In this document: piece after piece, positions 7,845 through 16,824 of the stretch
Numbering within the stretch: the first letter of the stretch is position 1
Layout: every line of letters starts with the position of its first letter
Source: Phenylobacterium sp.
Lineage (GTDB): Bacteria > Pseudomonadota > Alphaproteobacteria > Caulobacterales > Caulobacteraceae
Direction: 5' to 3'
Assembly: GCA_028290945.1 (NCBI GenBank)
Contig: JAQGIV010000137.1
Location: 1-57,168 of the forward strand
DNA: 57,168 nucleotides
Made by a program: the position numbers and the translations under genes
The notes under the pieces: generated by a model
The model's database searches: none
The model's input: only the letters and a program-made list of their open reading frames with translations
What the model was told of the DNA's origin: nothing

Positions 7845-7930
7845 CGGTAAGCCCCTTGTCGCCGCCTGATCGAGGCGGGCTCCTGGGGCGGGGTGGTACT
7901 GTGGGTCTGTGACAGTTCGCCGAATGTGGC

Positions 7931-7948
7931 GTGACAATGCGATGACAG
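7931..7948 (-). promoter_or_regulatory. Pho box of the porin gene
   Basis: Read on the minus strand the site is CTGTCATCGCATTGTCAC: two TGTCA copies starting 11 bp apart with the flanking C and T of the PhoB consensus. A further CTGTCACA lies at 7908-7915 on the same strand, closer to the gene. The main box is about 90 bp before the porin start. PhoB activation is inferred. Confidence 0.75.
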
Positions 7949-7977
7949 TTGGCCCGGCCCGAGACGGTCCATGGCCA

Positions 7978-7995
7978 CTGTCACAAAACAGACAA
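7978..7995 (+). promoter_or_regulatory. Possible Pho box of pstS1
   Basis: CTGTCAC at 7978-7984 is followed 11 bp later by CAGACAA, a degenerate second repeat. It is about 95 bp before the pstS1 start in the intergenic region shared with the porin. One half is good and the other weak, so the call is tentative. Confidence 0.45.
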
Positions 7996-8086
7996 TCAAC
8001 CGTCGCGGAAGCTTCGCGTACGGACCGTAAACCGGGCCTCATCAGAGACGGCGCGCGACCGCGTCGTGACTTATGAGGGATCTTCC

Positions 8087-9121
8087 ATGTTCAAGCGGTA
8101 TGTCGCTGCGGCCGCCGGCGCGCTGGCCATGATCGCGAGCGCCGCGGGCGCCGCCACCATCACCGGCGCCGGCGCGACCTTCCCCGCGCCGGTCTATGCC
8201 AAGTGGGCCGAGGCCTATCGCGCCCAGACCGGCAACGCCCTGAACTACCAGGCGATCGGCTCGGGCGGCGGGATCAAGCAGATCAACGCGGGCACCGTCG
8301 ACTTCGGCGCCACCGACAAGCCGCTGAAGCCGGACGACCTGGCGACGGGCGGCCTGGTGATGTTCCCGACCGTGATCGGCGGCGTGGTGCCGGTGATGAA
8401 CCTGCCGGGCATCAAGGCCGGCCAGATCAAGCTGACCGGCACGCAGCTGGCCGACATCTACCGCGGCGTGATCAAGAAGTGGAACGACCCGCTGATCGCC
8501 AAGACCAATCCGGGCGTTCCGCTGCCCAACATGCCGATCACCGTCGTGCACCGCTCCGACGGCTCAGGCACGACCTTCGTGTTCACCACCTATCTGTCGA
8601 TGAAGGCCGCCCACTGGGCGAGCGACGTCGGCGCCAACGACTCGGTGAAGTGGCCGACCGGCCTGGGCGGCAAGGGCAACGACGGCGTCGCGGCCTTCGT
8701 GAAGCAGACCGAAGGCGCCATCGGCTATGTGGAATACGCCTACGCCAAGCAGAACGGCATGACCTACGCCCTGATGCAGAACAAGGCCGGCAAGTTCGTC
8801 ACCCCGCAGGCGGCCAACTTCCGCGCCGCGGCGGCGAACGCCAAGTGGAGCGCCGCGCCGGGCTTCTACCTGCTGCTGCTCGACCAGCCGGGCGCCGACG
8901 CCTGGCCGATCACCGCCGCCACCTTCATCCTGGTGCACGCCAAGCAGGACGATCCGGCCAAACGCGCCGAGGTGCTGAAGTTCTTCGACTGGGCCTACAA
9001 GAACGGCGACGCCGCCGCCGACAGCCTGGACTACGTGCCGCTGCCGGCCGACGTGAAGACCCTGATCCGCGCCTCGTGGAAGAAGGTCGTCGGGCCGGAC
9101 GGCAAGCCGGTCTATCACTAG
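8087..9121 (+). CDS. pstS: Phosphate ABC transporter substrate-binding protein PstS (first copy)
   Basis: The 344-residue protein has a cleavable signal peptide ending around GAAT, then the PstS start ITGAGATFPAPVYAKW. It carries the phosphate-binding loops GSGGGIKQI, the FGATDKPL stretch and HRSDGSGTTF. These residues ligand phosphate in the periplasm before handing it to PstCA. The ATG at 8087 has GAGGGA 6 nt upstream; the frame extended to 7949 has no support. It heads the pst cluster, but a hairpin with a T-run follows it, so it can be made in excess over the membrane parts. Cysteine is absent from the signal end, so the protein is soluble, unlike the second copy. Confidence 0.95.
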   Translation: MFKRYVAAAAGALAMIASAAGAATITGAGATFPAPVYAKWAEAYRAQTGNALNYQAIGSGGGIKQINAGTVDFGATDKPLKPDDLATGGLVMFPTVIGGVVPVMNLPGIKAGQIKLTGTQLADIYRGVIKKWNDPLIAKTNPGVPLPNMPITVVHRSDGSGTTFVFTTYLSMKAAHWASDVGANDSVKWPTGLGGKGNDGVAAFVKQTEGAIGYVEYAYAKQNGMTYALMQNKAGKFVTPQAANFRAAAANAKWSAAPGFYLLLLDQPGADAWPITAATFILVHAKQDDPAKRAEVLKFFDWAYKNGDAAADSLDYVPLPADVKTLIRASWKKVVGPDGKPVYH

Positions 9122-9170
9122 GCGCCAGCGCAGGGGCGCCACATCGCCCCGCCAAGGCCTCGCCAAACAG

Positions 9171-9201
9171 CCTCCCTCGTCCGGCGGACGGGGGAGGTTT
9201 T
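9171..9201 (+). terminator. Hairpin with T-run between pstS1 and pstS2
   Basis: CCTCCCTCGTCC (9171-9182) pairs with GGACGGGGGAGG (9186-9197) around the loop GGC with one mismatch, and TTTT follows. It lies 50 bp after the pstS1 stop. It can act as a terminator or partial attenuator, giving more pstS1 than downstream mRNA. Its stem sequence resembles the first hairpin after phoB. Confidence 0.7.
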
Positions 9202-9230
9202 GCGCGTTCGTCATCGAAGCGTTGCGGAAC

Positions 9231-9247
9231 CGTCTTGGAACTGTCGT
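9231..9247 (+). promoter_or_regulatory. Weak Pho-box-like site before pstS2
   Basis: CGTCT (9231) and TGTCG (9242) start 11 bp apart, about 60 bp before pstS2. The spacing is right but both halves depart from TGTCA, so this is a marginal candidate for a separate pstS2 promoter. Confidence 0.3.
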
Positions 9248-9300
9248 GAGGGGCGGGTAAGCCGCTGACTCGCGTCGGGGATCGAGCGGGAGAGCTTGTG

Positions 9301-10365
9301 ATGATCAGACACGTCCTTCTGGCCCTGGTCGCGACCGCGGCGCTCGCCGCCTGCAGCGGCAAGGGCGCCGAGACCAAGCCCGCCACGGGCCCGCAGATCT
9401 CCGGCGCCGGCGCAACCTTCCCCGCGCCGCTCTACGCCAAGTGGGCGGAGGCGCAGAAGGCGGCCGGCGGCCTGACCTTGAACTACCAGGCGATCGGCTC
9501 CGGCGGCGGCATCAAGCAGATCGAGGCCTCCACGGTGGCCTTCGGCGCCAGCGACAAGCCGCTGAAGCCGGCCGAACTGGAGACCAACGGCCTGATCCAG
9601 TTCCCCACCGTGATGGGCGGCGTCGTGCCGGTGGCCAACCTGCCGGGCGTGGCCCCGGGCGGGTTGAAGCTGACCGGGCCGGTGCTGGCCGACATCTTCC
9701 TCGGCAAGGTCGTCAAGTGGAACGATCCGGAGATCGCCGGCCTGAACGCCGGCGCCAAGCTGCCCAACCTGCCGATCACCGTGGTGCATCGCTCCGACGG
9801 CTCCGGGACCAGCTTCCTGTTCACCAGCTACCTGACCGGCGTCGCCCCGCAGTGGGCCAAGGTCGGCGCCTCCGACAGCGTCGCCTGGCCGACCGGCCTG
9901 GGCGGCAAGGGCAACGACGGCGTGGCGGCCTTCGTCAAGCAGACCGAAGGCGCCATAGGCTATGTCGAGTACGCCTACGCCAAGCAGAACAAGATGACCT
10001 ACGCCCAGCTGCGGAACGCCTCGGGCTCCTATGTCTCGCCGACCGCGGAGAGCTTCGCGGCGGCCGCGGCGGGGGCCGATTGGGAGAAGGCGCCGGGCTT
10101 CTACCTGCTGCTGCTCGACCAGCCGGGCGCCAACGCCTGGCCGATCACCGGGGCGACCTTCATCCTGATGCACCGCCGGCAGACCGATCCGGCGACGGCG
10201 CGGGCCGTGCTGGGGTTCTTCGACACCGCCTACAAGACCGGCGACGCCCAGGCCCAGGCGCTGGACTATGTGCCGCTGCCGGAGCCGGTGAAGGCCCTGG
10301 TGCGCAAGAGCTGGGCCGGGATCGTGGGCCCGGACGGCAAGCCCGTCTATACGCCGGCGTCCTGA
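9301..10365 (+). CDS. pstS: Phosphate-binding lipoprotein PstS (second copy)
   Basis: This 354-residue paralogue of the preceding gene has the same binding-protein core (ISGAGATFPAPLYAKW, GSGGGIKQI, HRSDGSGTSF, KGNDGVAAFVKQTEGAIGYV). Its signal peptide ends in a lipobox, LAAC at about residues 16-19, so it should be anchored by lipid in the membrane. GGGAGAG precedes the start. A soluble PstS beside a lipoprotein PstS suggests different affinity or location: a mobile periplasmic binder and one tethered next to PstCA. It is followed after 21 bp by pstC and is probably the first gene of the pstSCAB-phoU transcript. Confidence 0.94.
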   Translation: MIRHVLLALVATAALAACSGKGAETKPATGPQISGAGATFPAPLYAKWAEAQKAAGGLTLNYQAIGSGGGIKQIEASTVAFGASDKPLKPAELETNGLIQFPTVMGGVVPVANLPGVAPGGLKLTGPVLADIFLGKVVKWNDPEIAGLNAGAKLPNLPITVVHRSDGSGTSFLFTSYLTGVAPQWAKVGASDSVAWPTGLGGKGNDGVAAFVKQTEGAIGYVEYAYAKQNKMTYAQLRNASGSYVSPTAESFAAAAAGADWEKAPGFYLLLLDQPGANAWPITGATFILMHRRQTDPATARAVLGFFDTAYKTGDAQAQALDYVPLPEPVKALVRKSWAGIVGPDGKPVYTPAS

Positions 10366-10386
10366 GCGGGCCTGGCTGGGGGACTG

Positions 10387-11358
10387 ATGAGCGTCGCGAC
10401 TGACACAGACGCCCCGCCGGGGGCCGCGCCGGCCCGCACCGCCAAGGGCGTGGTGTTCGACCGCGGCTTCGAGATCCTGTGCTTCGCGGCCGCGACCCTG
10501 CTGCTGAGCGCGCTGGGCGGGCTGATCGTCTCGCTGGCGATCGGCGGCTGGCCGGCGTTCGCCAAGTTCGGCTTCACCTTCTTCGTCAGCTCCGAATGGG
10601 ATCCGGTGCAGGAGGTCTATGGGGCGGCGGGCCCCATCGTCGGCACCCTGGTCACCGCGACGCTGGCGCTGCTGTTCGCCCTGCCGTTCGCCTTCGGGGT
10701 GGCGATCTTCCTGGTGGAGCTCTGCCCGTCGAAGCTCCGGCGGCCGATCGGCACGGCGGTGGAGCTGCTCGCCGGGATCCCCTCCATCGTCTACGGCATG
10801 TGGGGCCTGTTCGTGTTCGCCCCCTGGTTCGCCCACCACGTCCAGATGCCGATCATGATGCAGGCGCCACCCGGTTCGATCTGGGAGACCCTGACGGCCG
10901 GCATCCCCAACGGCGCCAACATCCTGACCGCCTCGCTGATCATGGCGATCATGGTCCTGCCGTTCATCGCGGCCACCATGCGGGAATTGCTGCTGAGCAT
11001 CCCGCCGGCGGTGCGCGAGAGCGCCTATGGGCTGGGATCCAACACCTTCGAGGTGATCGGCCAGGTGAGCATCCCCTACATCCGCACGGGCGCGGTGGGG
11101 GCGGTGATGCTGGGGCTCGGCCGGGCGCTCGGCGAGACCATGGCGGTGACCTTCATCATCGGCAACGCGCACGGCTTCCCGACCTCGATCTTCGCCTCGG
11201 GGGCCACCATCGCCTCGACCATCGCCAACGAGTTCGCCGAGGCGACCGGGGCGCTGCACACCGCCTCGCTGATCGCGCTGGGCCTGGTGCTGTTCCTGAT
11301 CACCTTCGCGGTGCTGGGCCTCGCCCGGCTGCTGATCGCCCGCCAGGCGCCTTCATGA
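10387..11358 (+). CDS. pstC: Phosphate ABC transporter permease PstC
   Basis: The 323-residue inner-membrane protein has about six membrane segments after a cytosolic N-terminus of about 35 residues. It has the family motif GIPSIVYGMWGLFVFAPWF and the ABC-coupling loop region RESAYGLGSNTFEVIGQVSI. With PstA it forms the phosphate channel driven by PstB. GGGGGAC lies upstream of the ATG. Its stop overlaps the pstA start (ATGA), so production of the two permeases is coupled. Confidence 0.95.
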   Translation: MSVATDTDAPPGAAPARTAKGVVFDRGFEILCFAAATLLLSALGGLIVSLAIGGWPAFAKFGFTFFVSSEWDPVQEVYGAAGPIVGTLVTATLALLFALPFAFGVAIFLVELCPSKLRRPIGTAVELLAGIPSIVYGMWGLFVFAPWFAHHVQMPIMMQAPPGSIWETLTAGIPNGANILTASLIMAIMVLPFIAATMRELLLSIPPAVRESAYGLGSNTFEVIGQVSIPYIRTGAVGAVMLGLGRALGETMAVTFIIGNAHGFPTSIFASGATIASTIANEFAEATGALHTASLIALGLVLFLITFAVLGLARLLIARQAPS

Positions 11359-12203
11359 GCGCGCGCTCGCCCAGCCTCGGGCGCCGTGCGGCGCAGGGCG
11401 CGTTCCTGGTCTTCTGCTGGGCCGCGACCGGCGTGGCGCTGATGGCGCTGGCGGCGATCCTGTGGTCGCTGTTCCGGCAGGGGATCGCCGGCCTGAACCT
11501 CGACGTGTTCACCAAGTCGACGCCGGCGCCGGGCTCGCAAGGCGGGCTGCTCAACGCCATCCTGGGCTCGCTGATGATGTGCGCGGTGGCCATGGCCGGC
11601 GCGACGACGGTGGGCGTGCTGGCCGGCACCTGGCTCTCGGAATTCGCCAAGCAGAGCCTCTACGGCAAGGTCGTGCGGTTCGTGAACGACGTGCTGCTCT
11701 CGGCGCCGTCGATCCTGGTGGGCCTGTTCATCTACGAGCTGCTGGTGCGGCCGGCCGGGGGGTTCTCCGGCTTCGCCGGATCCGCAGCGCTGGCGCTGCT
11801 GGCCATCCCGGTCATCGTGCGCACCACCGAGGACGTGCTGCGGCTACAGCCGACCGCGCTGCGCGAGGCCAGCATCGCGCTGGGCGCGCCGGTCTGGCGC
11901 ACCATCCTGACGGTGATCTGGAAGTCGGCGCAGGGCGGCATGCTGACCGGCGCCCTGCTGGCCTTCGCCCGGATCAGCGGCGAGACCGCCCCCTTGCTGT
12001 TCACCGCCCTCAACAACCAGTTCCTGAGCCTGGACCTCACCAAGCCCACCGCCAACCTGCCGGTGGTGATCTTCCAGTTTGCGCTCTCGGCCTATGACGA
12101 CTGGCGCCGCCTGGCCTGGGCCGGGGCCATGCTGATCGCCGTCGCCGTGCTCGCCGTCACCATCATCGCCCGCCTCGCCACCCGGGAGCCGAAACGCTCA
12201 TGA
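11355..12203 (+). CDS. pstA: Phosphate ABC transporter permease PstA
   Basis: The start lies in the ATGA overlap with pstC and the product has 282 residues. It has six membrane helices, [15 protein letters not shown] near the middle (the PstA counterpart of the PstC motif) and [15 protein letters not shown] as the EAA-type loop that contacts PstB. It forms the second half of the phosphate channel. The stop overlaps pstB by 4 bp. The compact overlap chain pstC-pstA-pstB is typical. Confidence 0.95.
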   Translation: MSARSPSLGRRAAQGAFLVFCWAATGVALMALAAILWSLFRQGIAGLNLDVFTKSTPAPGSQGGLLNAILGSLMMCAVAMAGATTVGVLAGTWLSEFAKQSLYGKVVRFVNDVLLSAPSILVGLFIYELLVRPAGGFSGFAGSAALALLAIPVIVRTTEDVLRLQPTALREASIALGAPVWRTILTVIWKSAQGGMLTGALLAFARISGETAPLLFTALNNQFLSLDLTKPTANLPVVIFQFALSAYDDWRRLAWAGAMLIAVAVLAVTIIARLATREPKRS

Positions 12204-13012
12204 CACTCCAGACGACCTTCGAGGCGCCGGAGACCAGGATCCTCGCCATCCCGTCCGACCAGGCGGCGATCCAGGCCAGGGACCTCGACTTCTATTACGG
12301 CGGCAAGCAGGCGCTGTTCGGCATCACCGTGGGCTTCAAGCGCCGCGCGGTGACGGCGCTGATCGGCCCGTCCGGCTGCGGCAAGTCGACCCTGCTGCGC
12401 ACGCTGAACCGCATGTACAGCCTCTATCCCGGCCAGAAGGCCGAGGGGCAGGTGCTGCTGGAGGGCGAGGACGTGCTGGCGCGCGGCGCCGACCTGGCGG
12501 CGCTGCGGGCCCGGGTCGGCATGGTGTTCCAGAAGCCGACGCCGTTCCCGATGTCGATCCACGACAACGTGGCCTATGGCGTGCGGCTCTACGAGAAGCT
12601 GTCGAAGGCCGACATGGCCGGGCGCGTCGAGGAGAGCCTGCGCCGCGCGGCCCTCTGGGACGAGGTCAAGGACAAGCTGAAGGATAGCGGCCTCGGCCTC
12701 TCCGGCGGCCAGCAGCAGCGCCTGTGCGTGGCCCGCGCCATCGCGGTGAAGCCGGAGGTGCTGCTGCTCGACGAGCCGGCGTCGGCGCTGGACCCGATCT
12801 CGACCGCCAAGCTCGAGGAGACCATCCGCGAGCTGAAGAGCGACTACACCGTGGTCATCGTGACCCACAACATGGGCCAGGCGGCCCGGCTCTCCGAACA
12901 CACCGGCTTCATGTACCTTGGCCACATGGTGGAGTTCGGCGAGACCGACCAGGTCTTCACTGCGCCGTCCACGCAGCGGGCCCGCGACTACATCACCGGA
13001 CGCTTCGGCTAG
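12200..13012 (+). CDS. pstB: Phosphate ABC transporter ATP-binding protein PstB
   Basis: The 270-residue ATPase shows Walker [10 protein letters not shown], the Q-loop [12 protein letters not shown] typical of PstB, the signature LSGGQQQR, Walker [10 protein letters not shown] and the switch His in VTHNM. It has an N-terminal extension of about 25 residues before the usual start of the domain. It powers PstCA and is the cytosolic contact point for PhoU. The start overlaps the pstA stop; phoU2 follows after 11 bp. Confidence 0.96.
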   Translation: MTLQTTFEAPETRILAIPSDQAAIQARDLDFYYGGKQALFGITVGFKRRAVTALIGPSGCGKSTLLRTLNRMYSLYPGQKAEGQVLLEGEDVLARGADLAALRARVGMVFQKPTPFPMSIHDNVAYGVRLYEKLSKADMAGRVEESLRRAALWDEVKDKLKDSGLGLSGGQQQRLCVARAIAVKPEVLLLDEPASALDPISTAKLEETIRELKSDYTVVIVTHNMGQAARLSEHTGFMYLGHMVEFGETDQVFTAPSTQRARDYITGRFG

Positions 13013-13023
13013 GGGGACGCGCC

Positions 13024-13692
13024 ATGGAACACACCTTCAGGGCGGTCGACGAGGAGCTGAAAGGCTTGCACAGCCTGGTGGCCGCCATGGGCGAGCTGGC
13101 GGTGAGCCAGCTGCGCTCGGCGGTCGCGGCCTTCGTCAGGAACGACACCGCCGAGGCCGCCAGGATCGCCGCCGGCGATCGCGAGCTCGACGACATGGAC
13201 GTGGAGATCGAGCGCCGCGCCGTGCGCTTCATCGCCCTGCACCAGCCGATGGCCGACGACCTGCGCGCGCCGATCACGGCGATGAAGACGGCGATGAACC
13301 TGGAGCGCTGCGGCGACCTGGCCAAGAACGTCGCCAAGCGGACCGGCCAGCTGGCGGGCCCGCCGAGCGCCGACGAGGCCAAGGGGCTGACCGAGCTGGG
13401 CAGCCTGGTGGCTGACCGGCTCGAGGAGGTGATGGAGGCCTACCGCGCCGAGGACGCCGCAGCCGCCAAGCAGGTCTGGGAGCGCGACACCGACATCGAC
13501 GAGCTGCACGAGAAGGTGTTCCGGCAGATCCTGGAGACCATGTCCGGCGACCCGAGCTCGGTGGAGGCCTCGACCCACCTGCTGTTCATCACCAAGAACC
13601 TCGAGCGGATCGGCGACCACGCCACCAACATCGCCGAGCTGGTCTGCTACCAGGCGACCGGCGGCGAGCTGTCGGACCGGCCGAAGGGCTAA
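13024..13692 (+). CDS. phoU: Phosphate signalling protein PhoU (second copy)
   Basis: This 222-residue PhoU has both signatures, NLERCGDLAKNVAKR and NLERIGDHATNIAE, and the usual length. It is the last gene of the pst transcript (pstS2-pstC-pstA-pstB-phoU). It is clearly diverged from the copy at 1.76 kb, as comparison of the N-terminal helices shows, so the two are old paralogues rather than a recent duplication. The copy next to pstB is the more likely classical partner of the transporter. Confidence 0.95.
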   Translation: MEHTFRAVDEELKGLHSLVAAMGELAVSQLRSAVAAFVRNDTAEAARIAAGDRELDDMDVEIERRAVRFIALHQPMADDLRAPITAMKTAMNLERCGDLAKNVAKRTGQLAGPPSADEAKGLTELGSLVADRLEEVMEAYRAEDAAAAKQVWERDTDIDELHEKVFRQILETMSGDPSSVEASTHLLFITKNLERIGDHATNIAELVCYQATGGELSDRPKG

Positions 13693-13755
13693 GGCGCCGC
13701 ACCTCGCGGCCGCTTCCCTGCCCGGGCGGGGCTCTCTAGGGTGGCGGGCTCAGTC

Positions 13756-15114
13756 ATGTCGCGCCCTCCGCCGCCTCCGCCGTCCGACGCCCCGCCGGAC
13801 CCCAGCGTCCACGAAGCCCGCCTCGAGGCGGTGCTGGAGAGCGTCTCCGACGGCTTCTATGCGCTCGACGCCGAGTGGCGCTACGTGGTCTTCAACCGCG
13901 CCGCCGAGGCGTATTTCCGGGTCTCCCGCGACCGGCTGCTGGGGCGGGTGATCTGGGACGTGTTCCCGCAAGGGCGCGGCACGCGCTTCGAGCGCCACTG
14001 CCGGGCGGCCATGGACAAGGGCGAGACCCGCACCCTCGAGACCCCCTCGGCGCTCAGGCCCGACCGCATCGTCGAGGTGCGCACCGCCCCGATGCGCGGC
14101 GGCGGCATCTCGGTGTCGCTGACCGACGTCACCGAGCGGCGGCTGGCGGAGGATGCGGTGAAGGCGGCGCTGGCCCGCAGCGAGGCGATCCTGGAGAGCA
14201 TCTCCGACGCCTTCTATGCGGTGGATGGCGAATGGCGCTTCACCTACGTCAACCGGGTGGCGGAAACCTGGTGGGGCCGCACGCGCGACGAGCTGCTGGG
14301 CCGCAGCATCTGGGACATGTTCCCGGAGTCGGTGGATACGCCGAGCTTCCACGCCCACCTGAAGTCGGCCAGGACGCGGCGGGTGGTGCGGGCCGAGTTC
14401 GTCTCGCTGGTGCTGGATCGCTGGATCGACGTCAGCATCTTTCCGACGGACACCGGCCTCAGCGTCTATTTCCGCGACATCACCGAACGCAAGCTGACCG
14501 AGGAGCGCCAGCGGCTGCTGGTCAACGAGCTGAACCATCGGGTGAAGAATGCGCTGGCCACCGTGCAGGCGATCGCCGCCCAGAGCCTGCGCGGCGACGA
14601 GGTCCCGGCCGAGGTGCGGACGCGGTTCACCGAGCGGCTGATGGCGCTGGCGCGGGCCAACGACGTGCTGGTGGCCGGCAACTGGCAGGGCGCGGCCCTG
14701 GCGGCCATCGCGGCCCAGGTGGCGAGCCCCTACGCCGATGACGGCCAGGCCGCGCGGTTCTCCATCGAGGGGCCCGCCGTGCAGCTCTCGGCCAATGCGG
14801 CGACCGCCATGGCGCTCGCCCTGCACGAGCTGGCCACCAACGCGGCCAAGTACGGGGCGCTGTCCTGGCCCGAGGGGCGGGTGGAGCTTACCTGGCGCAT
14901 CGACGGCGAGGGTGAGGACCAGCGCTTCCGGCTGACCTGGCGCGAGGCGGGCGGGCCGGTGGTGACGCCGCCGGACAGGACCGGCTTCGGCACCCGGCTG
15001 ATCGAGCGCGGCCTGGCCGGCGAGCTCAGGGGCGCCGTCGCCATGGACTTTGCGCCGACCGGCCTGGTCTGCACCCTGTCGGCGCCGCTGGGCGAGGCGC
15101 TGAGCGCGTCCTAG
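13756..15114 (+). CDS. Two-PAS HWE-family sensor histidine kinase
   Basis: The protein of about 452 residues has no membrane segment and is probably cytosolic. PAS1 is at about 15-130 (YALDAEWRYVVFNRAAE) and PAS2 at about 140-250 (YAVDGEWRFTYVNRVAE). The kinase core has the HWE/HisKA_2 H-box NELNHRVKNALATVQ, the N-box LALHELATNAAKYGALS, the WRE motif LTWREAGGP and the short G-box GFGTRLIERGL. HWE kinases usually answer light, redox or general stress and often pass phosphate to single-domain receivers like those at 1.0 and 16.0 kb; the partner is not shown here. The start is uncertain (GTG 13741 is the alternative). It ends in a 4-bp convergent overlap with the hydrolase gene. Confidence 0.9.
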   Translation: MSRPPPPPPSDAPPDPSVHEARLEAVLESVSDGFYALDAEWRYVVFNRAAEAYFRVSRDRLLGRVIWDVFPQGRGTRFERHCRAAMDKGETRTLETPSALRPDRIVEVRTAPMRGGGISVSLTDVTERRLAEDAVKAALARSEAILESISDAFYAVDGEWRFTYVNRVAETWWGRTRDELLGRSIWDMFPESVDTPSFHAHLKSARTRRVVRAEFVSLVLDRWIDVSIFPTDTGLSVYFRDITERKLTEERQRLLVNELNHRVKNALATVQAIAAQSLRGDEVPAEVRTRFTERLMALARANDVLVAGNWQGAALAAIAAQVASPYADDGQAARFSIEGPAVQLSANAATAMALALHELATNAAKYGALSWPEGRVELTWRIDGEGEDQRFRLTWREAGGPVVTPPDRTGFGTRLIERGLAGELRGAVAMDFAPTGLVCTLSAPLGEALSAS

Positions 15115-15887
15115 GCGGGCTCGGCGAGCCGCGCCTCGTCCAGGAAGCCGGTCAGCGCGGCGTTGAACGCCGGCGGGTTGTCGATGTTGGCGGCGTGGCC
15201 GGCGGCGGGGATCACCGCCTTCTTCGCGCCGGGGATCTTGGCGGCCATGTAGTCGGAGGCGGCCAGGAACGGCGTGTCGTTCTCGCCGACCATGACGATG
15301 GACGGGACGGCGATGTCCGGCAGGCTCTCGATCACCGCGGCGTTCCTCTGGGTGAGCATGCCGCGGGCGGCGCGGGCCAGGCCGGTGGCGTCGCGGTGGC
15401 GGGCGTCGCGGACCTCGGCGCTGGCCTTGGCGAGGTCGCCCAGGCCTTCGGCCTCATAGCGCTCGGCGCGCTTGACGGCGTTGGCGTTCCAGCCGTCGCG
15501 GGCCTGGTCGTTCTTGGAGCCGGGGCCGGTGTCGATGATCAGCAGGGCCCGCGTGCGCTGCGGATGGGCGCGGTGGAAGGCGAGGCTCATGTAGCCGCCC
15601 AGCGACAGGCCGCCGATGACCGCGCTCTGCGCGCCCGCCGTATCCAGCAGGGCCGCCATGTCGGCGACGGTGGCCTCTTCCGAATAGAGGCCCTGGTCCT
15701 CGGGATAGTCGCTGCGGCCGTGGCCGCGCATGTCCCAGGTGATGACGGTGAACTGCGGCGTCAGCGCCGCCAGCTGGCCGGCCCACATCTCGCCGGTGGC
15801 GGAGAAGCCGTGGGTCAGCAGCAGGGCCGGGCCGCGGCCGGCGACCTCATAGTGGATCTGGACGCCGTCACGATCGAGCTTGGGCAT
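15111..15887 (-). CDS. Alpha/beta hydrolase
   Basis: The 258-residue protein is a typical alpha/beta-hydrolase fold enzyme: oxyanion-loop motif LLTHGFSATGEMW, DMRGHGRSDYP, nucleophile elbow GLSLGGYMS, an Asp in GENDTPF and the catalytic His in PAAGHAANIDNP. It resembles 3-oxoadipate enol-lactonase or esterase-like members, but the substrate cannot be set from sequence. No signal peptide is present. GGAGGAAG directly before the ATG supports the start. It is convergent with the HWE kinase and shares the 4-bp CTAG stop overlap. Confidence 0.88.
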   Translation of the reverse strand: MPKLDRDGVQIHYEVAGRGPALLLTHGFSATGEMWAGQLAALTPQFTVITWDMRGHGRSDYPEDQGLYSEEATVADMAALLDTAGAQSAVIGGLSLGGYMSLAFHRAHPQRTRALLIIDTGPGSKNDQARDGWNANAVKRAERYEAEGLGDLAKASAEVRDARHRDATGLARAARGMLTQRNAAVIESLPDIAVPSIVMVGENDTPFLAASDYMAAKIPGAKKAVIPAAGHAANIDNPPAFNAALTGFLDEARLAEPA

Positions 15888-15944
15888 GGCTTCCTCCGCC
15901 GGCCGCTGCGGGCCTTGGGCGAAGCATGCCTCAGGCGTCGGCGA

Positions 15945-16376
15945 TCAGCCAGCCCGGCGCAGGCGCAGCGGCGGCTGGGTGACGCCGGCGGCGCGGGCCA
16001 CGGCGGCGATCAGGCCCTGCACCATGACGGGCTTGGGCACGAAGCCGGTGAAGCCCAGCGCCAGATATTCCGCAGGCTCCCGCGACAGGATGTCGGCGGT
16101 CAGCGCGATCACCGGGGTGTCGCGGTCGGGGCCCGGACGCTCGCGGATGCGCTTCATGACCTCGATGCCGCTCATCTCCGGCATGTGGATGTCCATCAGC
16201 ACCACGTCGAACGCCTGGCTCGACATCTGCTCGAGGGCCTCCGGCCCGCTCAGCGCCTTGACCGCGCGATGGCCGAAGGCGGTGAGGATCTCCTCCACCA
16301 CCCGCAGGTTCACCGGATCGTCGTCCACGTGCAGGACGTGCAGCGTCCGCTCGGGTTTCACATTGAACTCAGACAC
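15945..16376 (-). CDS. Single-domain response regulator
   Basis: A CheY-like receiver of about 143 residues: HVDDDP near the start, phosphoacceptor D62 in VVLMDIHMPEMSG, Thr in ALTAD and Lys in VPKPV. The MDIHMP pattern resembles receivers of hybrid kinases, so it may act in a phosphorelay. There is no output domain. I take the GTG at 16376 as start because GGAG sits 8 nt upstream; the longer frame to 16403 lacks this. Neighbouring sensor kinases at 13.8 and 17.3 kb are possible partners. Confidence 0.85.
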   Translation of the reverse strand: MSEFNVKPERTLHVLHVDDDPVNLRVVEEILTAFGHRAVKALSGPEALEQMSSQAFDVVLMDIHMPEMSGIEVMKRIRERPGPDRDTPVIALTADILSREPAEYLALGFTGFVPKPVMVQGLIAAVARAAGVTQPPLRLRRAG

Positions 16377-16571
16377 GCAGCTTACTCCGCCAGCCCCGCC
16401 CACCGTCGAAGATGCGGTCGCGCGGCATGCAACCTTAACGTGGCGCCAGAACGCTAAGGTAAGGCTGACAGATAGGGCTAACGGTCGTTAACCGGCGGAT
16501 TCACCCAGGTTTACAACGGCGGCGCAGCGAACGGCGTTCGCGCCGCGCTGGTTCAGGGTTAAGCGCCGGGC

Positions 16572-16811
16572 TCAGCCGGCCTCGGCGATGACCTGCGCGC
16601 CGCGGCGCAGCAGGATGCGGCGGCCGAGGTGCTCGCTCTGGGCCGCCACGAAGATGGCGCGGGCGAGGACGGCGGTGGCCGCCCGGCCGATCACCCGCTC
16701 GGGCGCGCTGCGCGGCAGGTTCCAGAGCTCGACCGTGTAGGGCAGGGGCGAGGCCCGCCCGAGGGCGGCGCCGATGGCCACGATCTTGGAGTCGTCCTCG
16801 CCCTTGATCAT
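16572..16811 (-). CDS. Hypothetical protein, second member of a tandem paralogue pair
   Basis: A 79-residue cytosolic protein. Its middle (LPYTVELWN, then IFVAAQSEHLGRRILLRRGA) aligns with the neighbouring gene product (LPYKVEVWD, then YFAATREYPGRAITLRHKSS), so the pair is a diverged tandem duplication. It starts 13 bp after the stop of that gene and the two probably form one transcript. Predicted as a mixed strand-helix small domain; function unknown. Confidence 0.7.
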   Translation of the reverse strand: MIKGEDDSKIVAIGAALGRASPLPYTVELWNLPRSAPERVIGRAATAVLARAIFVAAQSEHLGRRILLRRGAQVIAEAG

Positions 16812-16824
16812 GGGGCGGACCCGC

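Noticed and set aside
9211..11259. A 682-codon open frame antisense to pstS2 and pstC
   Set aside because: It lies opposite well-conserved genes, its composition (Arg, Gly, Gln, His rich) is that of a GC-driven shadow, and it has no recognisable domain.
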